This document shows, piece by piece, positions 46,490-58,900 of a stretch of 64,000 bases of DNA. Made by a program: the position numbers and the translations under genes. This DNA comes from Mesaphorura yosii (taxonomy: Eukaryota > Arthropoda > Collembola > Poduromorpha > Tullbergiidae), in NCBI GenBank assembly GCA_009869945.1, contig WIXG01000373.1, positions 1-64,000 on the forward strand, given 5' to 3'. Position 1 is the first letter of the stretch, and each line of letters begins with the position of its first letter. Below the pieces are notes generated by a model. It was not told where the DNA came from. It ran no database searches and saw only the letters and a program-made list of their open reading frames with translations.

Positions 46490-47398
46490 ATGAAGTACCT
46501 TCTCGCCCTCTTCGCCGTGGCCTGCTGGTGCCTGACGGCCGCGTCGGGTAACAAGGACCTGGTTTTCACGGACAAGGAGAAGCAGCAGCTCGTCAAGCTC
46601 CGGCAAATGGTGAAAGACGTGAAAGCTGACTCGTGGCTCACGGACGACTGGAGTTTGATTCACTACCTTCGTCGGTGGTCCGGCGACGTGAAGGCAGCCG
46701 CCGATGGCGTGAAGGAGACGGCCACCTGGCGCCGCGAGAACAACATGGACAGCATCCTGAAGGAGAAAATCCTCGACTTGAACCCGCCCTTCGACACGAA
46801 AAGCAGGGCGAAGGACGGGAGCCCGCTCATGATTTGGCTTCCGGCCCGCTGGGACATTCGCAAGCAGCTCCTCGCTGGAAACCGAGACAAGATGATCAGG
46901 TACTTTGATCAAATGTGCGAGTCGGCGCACACGGTCATTAGAAAAGATCAGGCGGCAGGGAGGAACACGACGCAGTGGGTCCAGATTCTCGATCTTCACA
47001 ATTACAACCTTCGGCAGCACGCGTGTGTCACGTGCTTCCCGCTGTATTACGAGGTTCGTGCCTTTTTTGCATTTTAAACCTTCCGCGCGCTAAAATTATT
47101 TAAAAGTTGACCTAATTTGAGCGCTGACTAATTTTTGCGACTGATTGCTTAATTATTACTCCAGTGGGTCGCTCATTGGGAGAAGCACTACCCAGCAGCT
47201 CATCAGACATTCATCTACATCAACACTCCGAGGACGTTCATGCCTCTGCTCGAGCTGCTGAAGCCCCTCTATTCTCCACCGACGAGGAACGCGCTGCAGG
47301 TGCTCGGCACAGAGAAGGAAAAGTGGCAGGCTGAACTGATGAGGCTTGTTGACGACAAGCAGCTGCCCAAAGTATTTGGCGGTAGCAGACCGAATTAG
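46490..47398 (+). CDS. secreted CRAL-TRIO (Sec14-like) lipid-binding protein
   Basis: Two exons, 46490-47053 and 47165-47398, give 265 aa. It opens with a signal peptide (MKYLLALFAVACWCLTAASG), unusual for a Sec14-like protein, most of which are cytosolic. The N-terminal helical part follows (LRQMVKDVKADSWLTDDWSL, IHYLRRWSGDVKAAADGV). The CRAL-TRIO lipid pocket shows WVQILDLHNYNLRQ, YYEWVAHWEKHYPAAHQTF across the intron, and the hinge IYINTPRTFMPLLELLKPL. Members bind hydrophobic ligands such as phosphoinositides, tocopherol or retinoids. A secreted carrier of small lipids is the simplest reading. The donor GTTCGT is weak but the frame and domain continue across it. AATAAA lies at 47467-47472. 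Confidence 0.85.
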
Positions 47399-47474
47399 TT
47401 GGACCAGTTTGGTGACTGCCTTGTATTTTCTTAGAAACTTTAAAACTTTGCTGGCGAAAGTTGAAAAATAAATA

Positions 47475-48979
47475 ACATGTGAGTCAACAAGTCAATTCTG
47501 ACAAAAGTCTTCGTCTTGCTTAATTTACTAAGGTGGCCTGATCAGTAACATTCCAATCATTAAAAGATTTCGCATTTCGCAATGTGGCACAATGTTGCAA
47601 AATGCCAACACCTGCGATCTGGATTTGCAATCTGCAAATCTGCTCTCTTTACACTTGATTCTTAAACAAGGCCTTTGATCCCGCCGCAACATAAAATTGC
47701 ATCATGACGATAATACCAAAAGAAAGAATCTCAGCCGCTGCAAAGTTCTGAACCAATTTGTTGAGAATTTCTATGCTGGAGACTTTCATCTCAAAGGAAA
47801 TTCGCTGGAAACAATTTGTTCCGAAAGCCGAATATGTCATTTTCAGAATTCCGGCGATGTTTTCGACTGACAGATTTGCGATTGGCCTTTTTTGAGGTCA
47901 TTAAAAATTTCCGTCATTACACTGACGTCTGTCTTACTATTTATTAAGATCAGCACCATTGTCATCGAGTTCATTCATTTCCTGAAAAACAATGCAGAAG
48001 CAAGGAGCAGAATGCAGCTTTGCATGTGAACTATGGAATCTGTATCATGTCTCCAGTCTCCTGCGTCTTTCGACTTTGTAGGGAGGCTCATAGTTTCAAC
48101 TCCAATTGCGTAGTTATACAAGTAATAATCTCGCAACCTTCTTCAACGGGGACCGATCGCGAACAAAACATATTTTCATTAATTCTGATTAGCGATTGTG
48201 ATTAGCATTTGAGGCTTATGAGCGTTTTGAGGTCAGACTAGGCTTAAAACAGTGTGGATTACGCGTGTTCGTGCTGGAAGATTTTTCTTGAGGCTGCAGA
48301 TGTTCTTTGAGCCAGCACCAGCGCGTGCAAGAAAAAGGAAAATTGTCTCGTCACGTCTTTAAGCTTAAGCTGCTAAAATTAATAGAAATCAATAACATCA
48401 GGCATCAATCATCGACGTCTGCAACTTCTCATTTAAACACGTAAGCGGATTATTCAGAAAATTGAGCATCAGCCTGCAACCGGATTGAATTTCCATACTT
48501 ACATGGCCTGTTCCGTCGATAATCTTTGGCGTTGGGTATAAATTCAGTGGCCACAACGGGTTTTAGCTTTCTAAACAAATCAACCTTCATGAAAGAAAGA
48601 CTAAGATAGCGAAACACTGTAGACTCGAATCAGAGCAGAGCCGCGATTTTTCATTGTTAATTAGCGATCAGCGAATGATTGTAACTCGATTGTTGACAGA
48701 CTGACTGAATAAAATCTTGACTTGTAGCCGCCCCTTAGCGCCTCAAGCCAGAGAAGAGAAGCGGGACTTTCAAATTTAGCGAATTTCAAAGATTTTGTCA
48801 GCGAATTCTTTCCTCTGTTGTATTTCCACGTCTAACTGTTAATTAGCTATAATTTTTGAGGAATAACTTGGCAATTGTTAACTTCGTAACCGATAAGGGA
48901 AGATTGGAGGAAGAAAAGTGAAGAAGTGGGAGGAAGAAGAACGAACGAGTAACGACTAGCGAGAGTGACTAACGACAAG
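47475..48979. other. intergenic region, no gene seen
   Basis: About 1.5 kb, AT-rich. Neither strand has a frame with a motif or a chain of splice sites. Confidence 0.45.
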
Positions 48980-51955
48980 ATGAAGGGTCCCTCTTATGAT
49001 AACGAGTTATCGTCGGCGCCGTTGCTCCGTCGAATCGAATACCATTTCCAGCACCATTTCCACCAGGTTAAGACCAAACCAAAAGCAAGCAAGTACCTAG
49101 CTCCTAGATCCTCTAGATCCTCATGAGCGTTTTCAATTCATGTTTTAGTGCCGAGAAGAAAATGATATGACTTTTCTTTCAAAAGCTCGACAAACATGAA
49201 CCTCAACCGCCATGTTTCATTGTTGTATTTTGTGCCCTGTTCCCGATTCTAGATTCTGGCCGTCACTGGAGCTGTATGCTGCCTGTTTGGAACTGGGACC
49301 ATCATGGGATTCTCCTCCGTCACGATCCCGGAACTCATGAGCCCCGAGTCAACGATCCAGGTCGATCACGACGACCTGTCGTGGATAGGTAACAGAAATA
49401 TGAACGATGAGCCACGAAATAGCGTGGCGCGAAGCCGAAGTTTTCCCGGCAAGTTATAAAACCGGATTTCTTGTGTGTGTGTGCTGCGTAGCGAGCCTCG
49501 TCACGATTGGCGGAGTCGTCGGTACCCTCTCAGGCGGGTTACTTTCGGACTTATTCGGTCGCAAACACACAATCATGATGAGTTCACTCATCTTTTTCAT
49601 GGGCTGGCTTTTTATCGGGTTCGCGGAGTCTGTCGTGTCAATTCTGGTGGGGAGACTGCTCACAGGAATCGCGTCGGGGCTCTACTCAGCCTCTGTCCAG
49701 GTAAGATCTGTAATCAGAAATCAAAATAACGCAGCGCGGCAGGAAGAAGAGCCCTTTGACAATACCATGTAATAGAATGGTCGGTCTCGGTCTGCTCTGG
49801 TTCCGCTTTTGCTTTGTCAGTGGCCATTGTTGGAGTCAAGTCAGTCCTGTGCTGTGACTCTTGTATTTTGAATCTCGAGTCTTAAAGATACGAGCTTAGG
49901 CTGCTGCTGGCTACTGGCTACGTTAACTGGAAGATTTCGAGCCATCGCAAGTGATAGCAGCGAGTGGCTCGAGAGAGCACGTGCACGTGCCCACGTTAAC
50001 GTTCCAAAGCTGATTTCACAACTAAATTTTGACTTTCATCGCAAGACAAATGATAACTACTTTTTCGACGGATCTGCGTTTGTTTACGTGTACGGTCGAC
50101 TGACTCAGCAGCCCGCCACCACCGTCTTTCCATCGGATTAGGCTGGATTAAATGAAGACGGATCTGTTTTGGAGCTTAATCGGATTGCAAATCATTAATC
50201 ACTTTCTCAGACCAGATCAGACAGCAGGGATTCGAGAGTCCAACGTTCAAACCAATTCGATCTGGACTTTTAATGAATTTCGTCGTGACCCTAATTAAAG
50301 TTAACATTCCAAGTATTCGATTCGAATGAATGAGATCTTGGAAATGGAAACTTTCCAATGCAATGTAATGAATGCTGATTCCTGATGCTGATCTGTTTCT
50401 TACCTAATTTCAGGTTTACATTTGTGAGATAGTCGACCCCTCAATTCGCGGAGTGTCAGGCTCAATCCCCACATTGATGGTTTCTATCGGAGTCCTCGCC
50501 ATGTACACAATCGGATCCCTATCCCACTGGCGGACGCTGGCGCTCATGTCGTCGGGTTTCCCGATCCTCGTCCTCTGCTACATGTTTTTCCTGCCCGAGT
50601 CTCCAGTCTGGCTCCTGAACAAGGGCAAAGTGCGCCAAGCCCTGAACGCAATGACATGGCTGAAGAACGATGACGAGGAGGCTGAAGACGAGATTTACAG
50701 GCTGCAGAGGGCGATGGACGAAAGAAGAACATCGCACCACGAAAAGACATTTCCTGGCACGAAAAGGCAGAGACTCACCGATAAAATCAGTCGTCGAAGT
50801 CTTTACAGCTGCTGCTCGAGGTTTTCTGAACGCGCGGTCCTCCAGCCGCTTGGAATCGGCATGGCGCTGTTTTTCTTCCAGAAATTCTGTGGGGTAAGTC
50901 ACTCAAAAGCTCAAAAGGTCAACACATTTTGAATCCGCAGCCTTTAATTACAATTTTTTACCCTTTCAGGTCTCTGCCATCACATTCTACGCGACTCTCA
51001 TCTTCCAGTACGCCGACAACATGAACAATTACACGGAGACGATCATCATCGGCTTTGTGCGGATCATCTCAAACCTCATCGGTATTTTTGGAATCAAATT
51101 CTTCAAGCGCAAGCCGCTCCTCATCACGTCCGCCTTAATAATGTGTATCTCCAACGGGATTTTGGGCGTTTACTTCTTCGCGAAGGACAAGTACGGAGGT
51201 TTCGGAGGGTCGGGCAAAAGTATCGACGCCATTTTCAACGGAGGGGTTGGAAATGCTTCGGCGACGGAACTCCTCACGACCACAATGAGCAGCGTCCTCA
51301 ACGTCACGACTGGATCGATCGTCGAAGACGAGATTTCTTTCTACAGCTACAGCGTTGAATGCATTCCGCTCATCTGCGTGACGGTTTTCATGCTTGGCTC
51401 GTCAATTGGTAAGTCAGTGAATTTACGCGATTAAGGCCTTAACTTAACGAATTTTCGCGAATTTTTGCAGGTTTCGCAGTAATTCCGTGGTTTCTCGTCG
51501 CCGAACTCCTGCCCGCCGACGTGCGTTCACTTTCCTGCTCGCTGGCGTACGGATTTTGCCAACTCTGCCAGTTCACATCGATCAAAACCTTCCTCAACAT
51601 GCTCGACACTTTCAATACGTTCGGCACATTTTGGATCTACTCGCTTATCGCTTTTTGTGGTGCGCTCTTCGTGATGGTGTTTGTCCCAGAAACAAGCAAC
51701 ATGCCCGCAGGCGAGATTGAGAAGCTCTTCGAGTCTGCTGCTGCAGTAGACAACAGCATCGAGGTCGACGAGCACACGCCGCTTAAGAACAGCTTTGACG
51801 CGACGCTAGCGAACGCCAACGGAAATGGAAACAGCAGAAAAACGAGCTTGCTCGACATTATTCAGAATTCTGACAATTACACGGTGGTGCGATTCGAAGG
51901 CGAGGAAGAGGAAGATAAGCATCACAGAATCGGGCATTCGACAAGATTTCCTTAA
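48980..51955 (+). CDS. MFS sugar porter, facilitated trehalose transporter-like
   Basis: Six exons (48980-49066, 49253-49388, 49492-49700, 50414-50893, 50970-51408, 51471-51955) give 611 aa with a 713-bp third intron. Twelve hydrophobic segments can be traced. Family motifs are present: DLFGRKH after the second helix, GRLLTGIASGLYS, LPESPVWLLNKGK after helix 6, VAELLPADVRSLSC, and VPETSNM after helix 12. Helix 7 has FFQKFCGVSAITFYA where many members have QQxSG. This fits the arthropod SLC2-like branch that includes Tret1, plasma-membrane facilitators of trehalose or hexoses. A luminal loop with N-glycosylation sequons (NASATELLTTTM) near residue 400 and a long acidic C-terminal tail extend the protein beyond the usual 480-520 aa. 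AATAAA is at 52283-52288. Confidence 0.88.
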
Positions 51956-52322
51956 ACTTAAGCTGGTCAACTGGCCCTTAAATTAGCGACGACGATGACG
52001 ATGACGATCAGTTTCAACACTGACGTGGAATGGTAAATGTTGATAGTATTCCTATCACTTTCATTAGGCTAAATAGTCGAATATTAAATAAGCTTCGGGT
52101 AACAATTAACCACGTGAAAAAGAGTTTCCTTCGCAGCGCAGGTATTTTAGTTTATCGCTTAGAATTCGAACTATCTTAACGATCCTCATCTTGTCATTGT
52201 TGTGTGATTTTTAATCTCTACTAGAGCACAGTTTGTAAGCATAAATTAATGAATTTGTAATTTATCAACTTATTTCGACTGAAATAAAGTATTATCAAGA
52301 TTCCCAAATAAATTGGACGGAT

Positions 52323-53875
52323 TTAACATTGAGACGGCGTCTGTGACTGCGACTGCTTCTTTGGTCGTATCATAAACATGTCACTGAAGAATATTCCACT
52401 CGGGTTCACCCCGCCATGAATGATTAACGCCTCGGAGCCTGCGTCTGGATCCGAATCAGTGCTCGGCAGCTGCAGCGGAAGTTGGACGGAAGAAAGTGCA
52501 AAATCGACGCGCGGATCAATTCGGCAGCCGACGTAGTGAATTTGAGTCCATTCAAAAGATTCTGAAACGAGACAAAAATGCAAACATAATTAGAAGATGA
52601 TGTATCTAGGAACGGAAGAGATAGCGGTAACGGTAAGCAGATGTTGGATTCTCGATATCACTCACCTGTATTAAATCTCCACAGATCGTTCAACCCTTCT
52701 CCCGACGCGTCCAAGCCCCCAAACACGAACAGGTCGCGTCCGATTGTCGCGACGTTGTGTGCGGCTCGAGCAGTTGGTTTCAAGCCGATGACGTTACCCG
52801 CCGTCGCCGTCTCGATGGGAATCCATGCGTGAGGTGACTGAGTCAAGTCAATCATATGCATGTCGTCGAAGAGAGATGTTCCAAGCATCCCGCCGTGGAT
52901 AAATATCTGCAAAAAAAACCATACAGATAGAAGCATAAGCATGTCAGAGCTGTGGATATGTTGAGCTCTGCACAGTCATACAGAAATCTTTGTAAAAACT
53001 AACCTTTGATCCCAACGAAGCTGCAATGTGTCCTTGCCTTGGCTGCGGTGTGTTTCCAGTGACGTCTATCCTGGACCACGCCCTTTTCTCGATATTAAGC
53101 AGGTAAAGTACCCCGTCGGCGGAAGTATTATTCTTCACTCCACCGCCAAATATGGCCAGGTGCTTTGAGCCTTCATAATCTAAAGCAGGAAAGAGGAAAT
53201 GGCAAATGACCAGCTTAACTTAAGAAAGCCCAAAGTTATCGCGGTGCAATGCATTGCGACTAGAAATTTGCACCAGGTGCCAACCGTCAACTTACCCACA
53301 AGGCACTTATTTCCGCCTTGCGTCCTCGGCGAAGGTGCAGCTGCAGCATCGGAATTCTCCATGTTGACGTTTACATTGACAGTGTCCAAGTTCTTTGTCC
53401 TCCTATCAAAAATGAGGACATCATTCTTGACCGCGTCCGAGTCTTGAGTCCCGCCGCCAAACACCCAAACTCGATCTGCATTCAAAGGAAAGCTATCGCC
53501 TTTCTTCTCATTCGAGAGCTCCGCCCCTGCGGAAGAAATTTCAGATTCTGATGCTGATTCTGGAACGACAACGGCGACGAATTCGTAGATCCCTGGAAAC
53601 TTTGTATCGAGCAGTGTACATGCGCAGGTCATTAACTGCGAGTCACTGCCACTGGTCATTTTCATGTCCACTTCCCAAACCTCTTCGAGTGTATGCTCTT
53701 CATTTGCACCGCCAAACATATGCAGAGTGCTGCTGGAGGTTTGAACGATGGAGTGGCCCACGCGTGCTGGGAGTGGAGGAGTGCATTGAATTGGAACCGC
53801 TTCCCAAAGCAGGTCAGCCACAGTTGCAGTTGCAATAGCAGTAGTTTCATCCCCACCTCCTCCGGCATCATTCAT
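52323..53875 (-). CDS. kelch-repeat protein, Rab9 effector p40-like
   Basis: Four exons (53875-53296, 53179-53004, 52906-52666, 52561-52323) give 411 aa in a consistent phase. Kelch blades are seen as ARVGHSIVQTSSSTLHMFGG, DRVWVFGGGTQDSD, HLAIFGGGVKNN, RQGHIAASLGS followed by IFIHGGML, RDLFVFGGLDASG and LIIHGGVNPSG. That order and the spacing to WEAVPIQCTPPLPARVGHS are close to RABEPK, a cytosolic six-bladed propeller that binds Rab9 in endosome-to-Golgi transport. An acidic, Ser-rich insert (PESASESEISSAGAEL) lengthens the second blade. It is convergent with the sugar porter, with about 370 bp between stop codons. Confidence 0.8.
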
Positions 53876-54658
53876 TGTGATTGTGATTTGTAAAATTCGT
53901 GACTCGCGAATCGCGATTTGAAAACTGTACCGAACCTGTAAACTGTAAATTGGATTTGAGGCCAGGTTACGGTTTAAAAATATAAATAGGAAAGTTTTTA
54001 CGACCACCGACTGCGACTGAAACGATAAACTTGCAGATTCGTTTTCAATTTATTGTTCGTTTCACGCCACGTACGTTACTGAGAGTGAAACGAAGTCATA
54101 ATTTTCGTAATTATAATTTAGGCGGTAATAAAAATATGCGGGTCAGGTCAAACTCAAGTTTACGCTTTCCTCTTCTTGAATGAACCTAATAAATGCCTGC
54201 GACTTTTATGCCTACAAATGGAAGCTATAAATGGCATTTGACGTCGTGTGCTTATCTGGGCCTGAATGGGTTGGGATCAGTCACCACCACTTGAACCTCA
54301 ATGAAAGTGTAGAGTGTAAGAATTAACTCACCTCGTAAAAAACTGGAGAAAGTAGAACAGAGTGCCAACAACCACCAGCAGCAGCGATCTTTACATTAAA
54401 TCCGGAATGTTTAAGAAGGTATAAATATAAATGTGGAAGGACTAATTCCAAAGTTCAGCAGTTATTCTTCGTGCCTGCAACCCACAACCAAGATTAAGGG
54501 ACCACTGATTAATTGACTAAGACCATGAACCTCTCTGTACTCCCCAGTTTAAGATTAGCATTACTTACCTGAAACTGGCACTGCCCACAAGTTAATTTCA
54601 GAGAGAGTTCCAAAGTCGACGCGAAATCCAGTCCCAATTTGAATTCATAACAATTAAA
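53876..54658. other. spacer between divergent kelch and Pro-rich genes
   Basis: Contains a TATAAATA at 54420-54427 on the plus strand that may serve the gene at 54659 through a long 5' UTR. No other gene seen. Confidence 0.4.
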
Positions 54659-55884
54659 ATGTCTACCACACCCACAGTTCACGTTTGTGCACTCTTCTTG
54701 CTGTTAATTTGTCTTGCAGTTGCAGTTACTTCGACTTTGGTTTCAGCAGAAGATTCAGCAGTTGAGAACAGAAACTCATCTCTTGCCTTTGCTACTTCTT
54801 CATCTTCAGCAGCTGACAAAACTCTTCCTCCTTCCGAATTTGAATTGCAGGAACAGCAACGTCAAGGACGGAATGGATACGTCGACATTTACTTTAGCCC
54901 GTTCGGTAAGCAGTTGGCAGCAGTTTAACCAACCTGGTTTAATTTTCGTTTAACGAAGAAGAAATTCGATTACCTTGGTATTCAGCTTTTGGTTATTGCA
55001 TTTTGTCAGGTTGAATCTTATGGCTTTCTTATCTCCTGCTCTGCTATTGCTTTCAGATCCGCTTTCTCGGATTGCCTCACTCTTCGTGAAAGGGATGCAT
55101 CTTCAATTCGCCCCAACAAGTAACGTTAATAGTCAATTGCTGGTCCAATTTATGATTGCTAATTGGACCTTCTTAATCGTAAATTCTAACCACAGAGAGA
55201 CCTGCAGCCTCAGCCACAGCAAGACCACACCACCTTCAAACCTCCACCATCTATCCCCCTCATCTTTACCCGGGATCGCCATTTTACCCGATGTCACCAG
55301 GAATTGGAATACCGTACCCTGGTCAGCCACAGCCACATCCTTTTCCTGGACCACACATGTACCCCGGCCCTGGGCAGCCACAACCACAACCACTGCCATA
55401 CCCGTATCCAGGCCAGCCGTATCCTGGGCAGTACCACCCTGGCGTCGTTGTGGGTGTTCAGCCTTATCCGGGCCAGTATCCAGGACAGACGCACGCCGGC
55501 CAGACTTTACAACCCCAACCAAGCCAGGTGCAGGGGCAGTATCCCCAAAACCCTGCTGTTCCAGGCCAGCAGCAGCCCTTCCCCAATCAGCCAGGCACAT
55601 TTCCTACTCAGGCGCAGCAGCAGCCCTTCAACCCGAATCAGCCTAATCAGCAGTATCACCAGCAGCAACAGCAGCAGAGCGCCAGTCATCAAGCCCAGTT
55701 TGTGTCGACAAGTCAAACTGGTAATCCGCCACAGGCAGGGCAGGGACAGGGACCTAACCCGCTTTACCCCCCAAACACAGCCACGGGACCAGGCACAGGC
55801 GCGGGCGCTGGCGGGGCGCCTGGGCAGTACGCTCCAAGCCAGCAGTATCCGAATGCACCTGGACAATCTGCGCCGACCGGATAA
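54659..55884 (+). CDS. secreted Pro/Gln/Gly-rich low-complexity protein
   Basis: Three exons (54659-54905, 55057-55119, 55196-55884) give 332 aa. A signal peptide is present (VCALFLLLICLAVAVTSTLV). A short Ser-rich spacer leads into a C-terminal two thirds made of PGQ, YPGQ, PQP and QQ units (for example QPYPGQYHPG, VQPYPGQYPGQ, then Gln runs and PNQPNQ). No cysteines occur in this part. The composition is like extracellular structural or adhesive proteins (cuticle, salivary, silk-like or egg-coat), but no specific family is recognised. The 63-nt middle exon is inferred from its canonical sites and matching phases. The gene ends 111 bp before the end of TSC1 on the other strand. Confidence 0.65.
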
Positions 55885-55995
55885 TGATTTAAGTATAACT
55901 GCATGCTTAATTATTATTCTTCTTTTATTTAACGGTCAAACGTGAGACATCACATTGCTAATTGCTAAGTATGACAAAAATAAATAGCCTTCAAT

Positions 55996-58900
55996 TTATA
56001 ATTCTTCGTGCCTTTGAGACGATTGTTGTCGCGGTGGTAAATGCCTGCTTGGGCCCACCGCCGCACTCGTCGTCGTGCACGCGCCTTCGGCGCGCCCTGC
56101 AGCTGCGACTGATGAAGTCGTCGTCGTTGTCGTCGTGGTTCCCTCGCATTCAATCACCCGCTGCAGGTCGTTCAGCTCACCCGACGGCGAGTCAAACTGC
56201 AGGCTCCCAAATATCAGCATGGACCTCTCCGGGCTGAGCTGCAGCCCGCCGGCGCTCGCAGCCGAGTCCACGTCCGAAGCGTTGCTGTTGTGCGGCGATT
56301 CTCCGTTGGGTGAAATGCGTCGCTGTGAACTGCTGCTTCGCATCGTCAAATTCTTCAGCGTGAGTTGGTGGTTCAGATTCAGGATCTCAAACTCTAGGCG
56401 TTGGTTGCATTTCTTGACGGAATTGTATTTGTCTTCCAAAGCCTTAAGGACGAGAAACCAATACTTTAGAGATCACCAATGAGCTCGAATGATCTGAGAG
56501 TTCGAAAAACTCATTTCTTACCTTCAGTTGAACTTCGTAAACAGCGCTCGAGTCTTGAAGCAGTTTCTTTTGCTCCGCGAGAATTGTGTCCTTCTTCGCG
56601 ATCTGAGACTCGAGATTCTGAATAAGTCCCAGAGCAGCTTCCGCCTGGGACGATTTGGATTCGAGAATGTTTTTTAAACCTGCCAAAGGACGAGCAATTA
56701 ACATTAAAATTCTGGGCTGAGGTGCGTGCGCGCGAAGGTGTGTTTTGTGATTACTTCGAATTTCGTCCTCGCATGTGAGGCGGAGGTCTTCCATTTCATG
56801 GAGCAGATAACGATGAGGCTCGTGATTGGCAATGACCTCCTGCTGCCTCCTCGCCAGCTCTCCAAGCAGCAAAATTTCCTTCTGCGACGCCTCAAATGCG
56901 GCTCTGAGCTCGTTATTGACGTCAACAAACTTCTTGCAGTGTTTGACTTCGCTTTCGAGCTGAAATATGTCGGCCTTCCGTTGGTCGCTTTCCTGAAAGT
57001 CGAAAAATCCGGTCGAAACTGAACATTGATTGGTCTCTTGACAATTGACACGCACAGGCAAATGGCAAAGCGCAAAGGACAACTCACTTTTAATAGCGCC
57101 TGATGCTCTTGAATCATTTTCTCATGCTTCTTCTCGAGGTGTGACATTTTTTCGAGCTGCGACAGGTTTTCTGCCTTCTGAAACTGGAGCTTGGATTCCA
57201 AATCTTTAATTATTGCCTGCAGCTGTTGTTCTTTGTTTACAGTCATCGTTCGCTGGACCATGACATCTTTCTTCAGGATCGCTACTTCCTTTTCCAGGCT
57301 GTGCAGTTGGCTTCTCTGGAAGCAAAAGGTCAAATTAACTTTAATTAAGCATCGCGGTACAGAGATTTTGAGATTCGCAGGCGTTTCTTACCAGCGCACA
57401 ATTCTGCTCTTCTTTCTGCTGAATATTTCTGCATTTCTTGGCCAAATTTCGATTTCTTAACGCATGCGACTCGCGTCGATGACGCTCAAACAACAGTTGG
57501 CAATGCAGAAGCTCAACTTGACCCGTGAGCAACACGAGTTCGTCTCCTCGTTTTGGGGCGTGGAGCGAAGCTGCTTTGTTCAAGCACAAATCAAGCAAAT
57601 AGTGCGGTGACTGAATCGACTTTTTATTTTCTGGATGCTGGAGGAATTGCGGGAGGACTCCGTCGAATAGATGTTCGTAGGGCTCGAAGGTTTCCAGTGT
57701 AGGCGTGATTTCGTCTTCTTCCTGAATGTATTGCTGGAGACCGCCGCCTCCAGCTGTTGAGATGGAGGATCCGTCCACTGAGTCCCCACCACCGGCGCCG
57801 CCAGACTCCTCGATTTCCAGAACTGATCTTTTGCGCACGTCCGGACAAGAAACAGACCGCTTCGTCTTCAAGTACGTTACAATGTTCGAGGAAGAAGGCG
57901 ACGTGCCAGGCGAAGGCCCATCAATCGACCCCGCAGTCGCTTGTTCTCCGCAATGGCTGTAATAACGAAGCCTCGACACACGTTTCGCGAATGCAATCAT
58001 CGACCTGAGAGATAGGAGAAGAATATTTAGTAGAAGTAGAAAAATTGATAAGCCAATATTTCTCTCGAATCTTGAAGCCGATTTTCGTGTTCGTCTTTAC
58101 CTCGTATCCGGCATTGGAACGCCAGGCGCGCTTTGCAGCGCCGTCAGCTCGTCGTGCTCGTCCGCGCTTTCTTCGACGTGGCTTCCAAGGTAAGGAGTCA
58201 GTGGGCCGTCGGTCCCAAGCACAAGTGAATCGCTGCCGGGCAGAGGTTCCAACGTGATTACCGCATCGCCAAGTGTCAAAGGACTCGGCCTGACTCCTGA
58301 GGGCATCGACAACGGCGGCAGAGGCGTGTCGTCGTTCTTCTGCTGCTGTTGCTCAACCATTACCTGATAGCAATAATTATCAGATAAGCAAGCTCAAACA
58401 ATATAACGAAGAAAATTAATACACATATGCTAAAATTACAAATGCCAAACAAAAAACAAAATTAACAAAACGAAACCTTTTGCAATCGCTGATACATAAT
58501 CGAATTGTCTCGTCGCATCGTGTCGAAAATGGAGTCTCTCCTGTTCAGATTTGCGCCTGCGCCAGCTCCTCCAAGTACGAACGAAGGGGGTCCCTCTCCG
58601 CTGCCAGCGCCAGCCGTGTGCGGGGCAGGTGACGAGGGCACGGAATTGAATGGTGTTGAAGGTGGTGTGTGAGGAGCGGTAGATGCGGACATTTTTCCAA
58701 AGGTTAACTGAGCCACGGCTGGTGAACCGGGCGGAGGCAGCTTAAAATGTATGTGGGTACGTTCTCTTTCCTACCGTACATTCGTACAAAACAAACAAAT
58801 GCAAGCAAAAACTAAATAAAAATCAAATAAACCAACTGAACTATGAAATGTGAACCAAAGACGGTCTAAAAGTCTAAGAACAATGAAACCTAGGGAAAAC

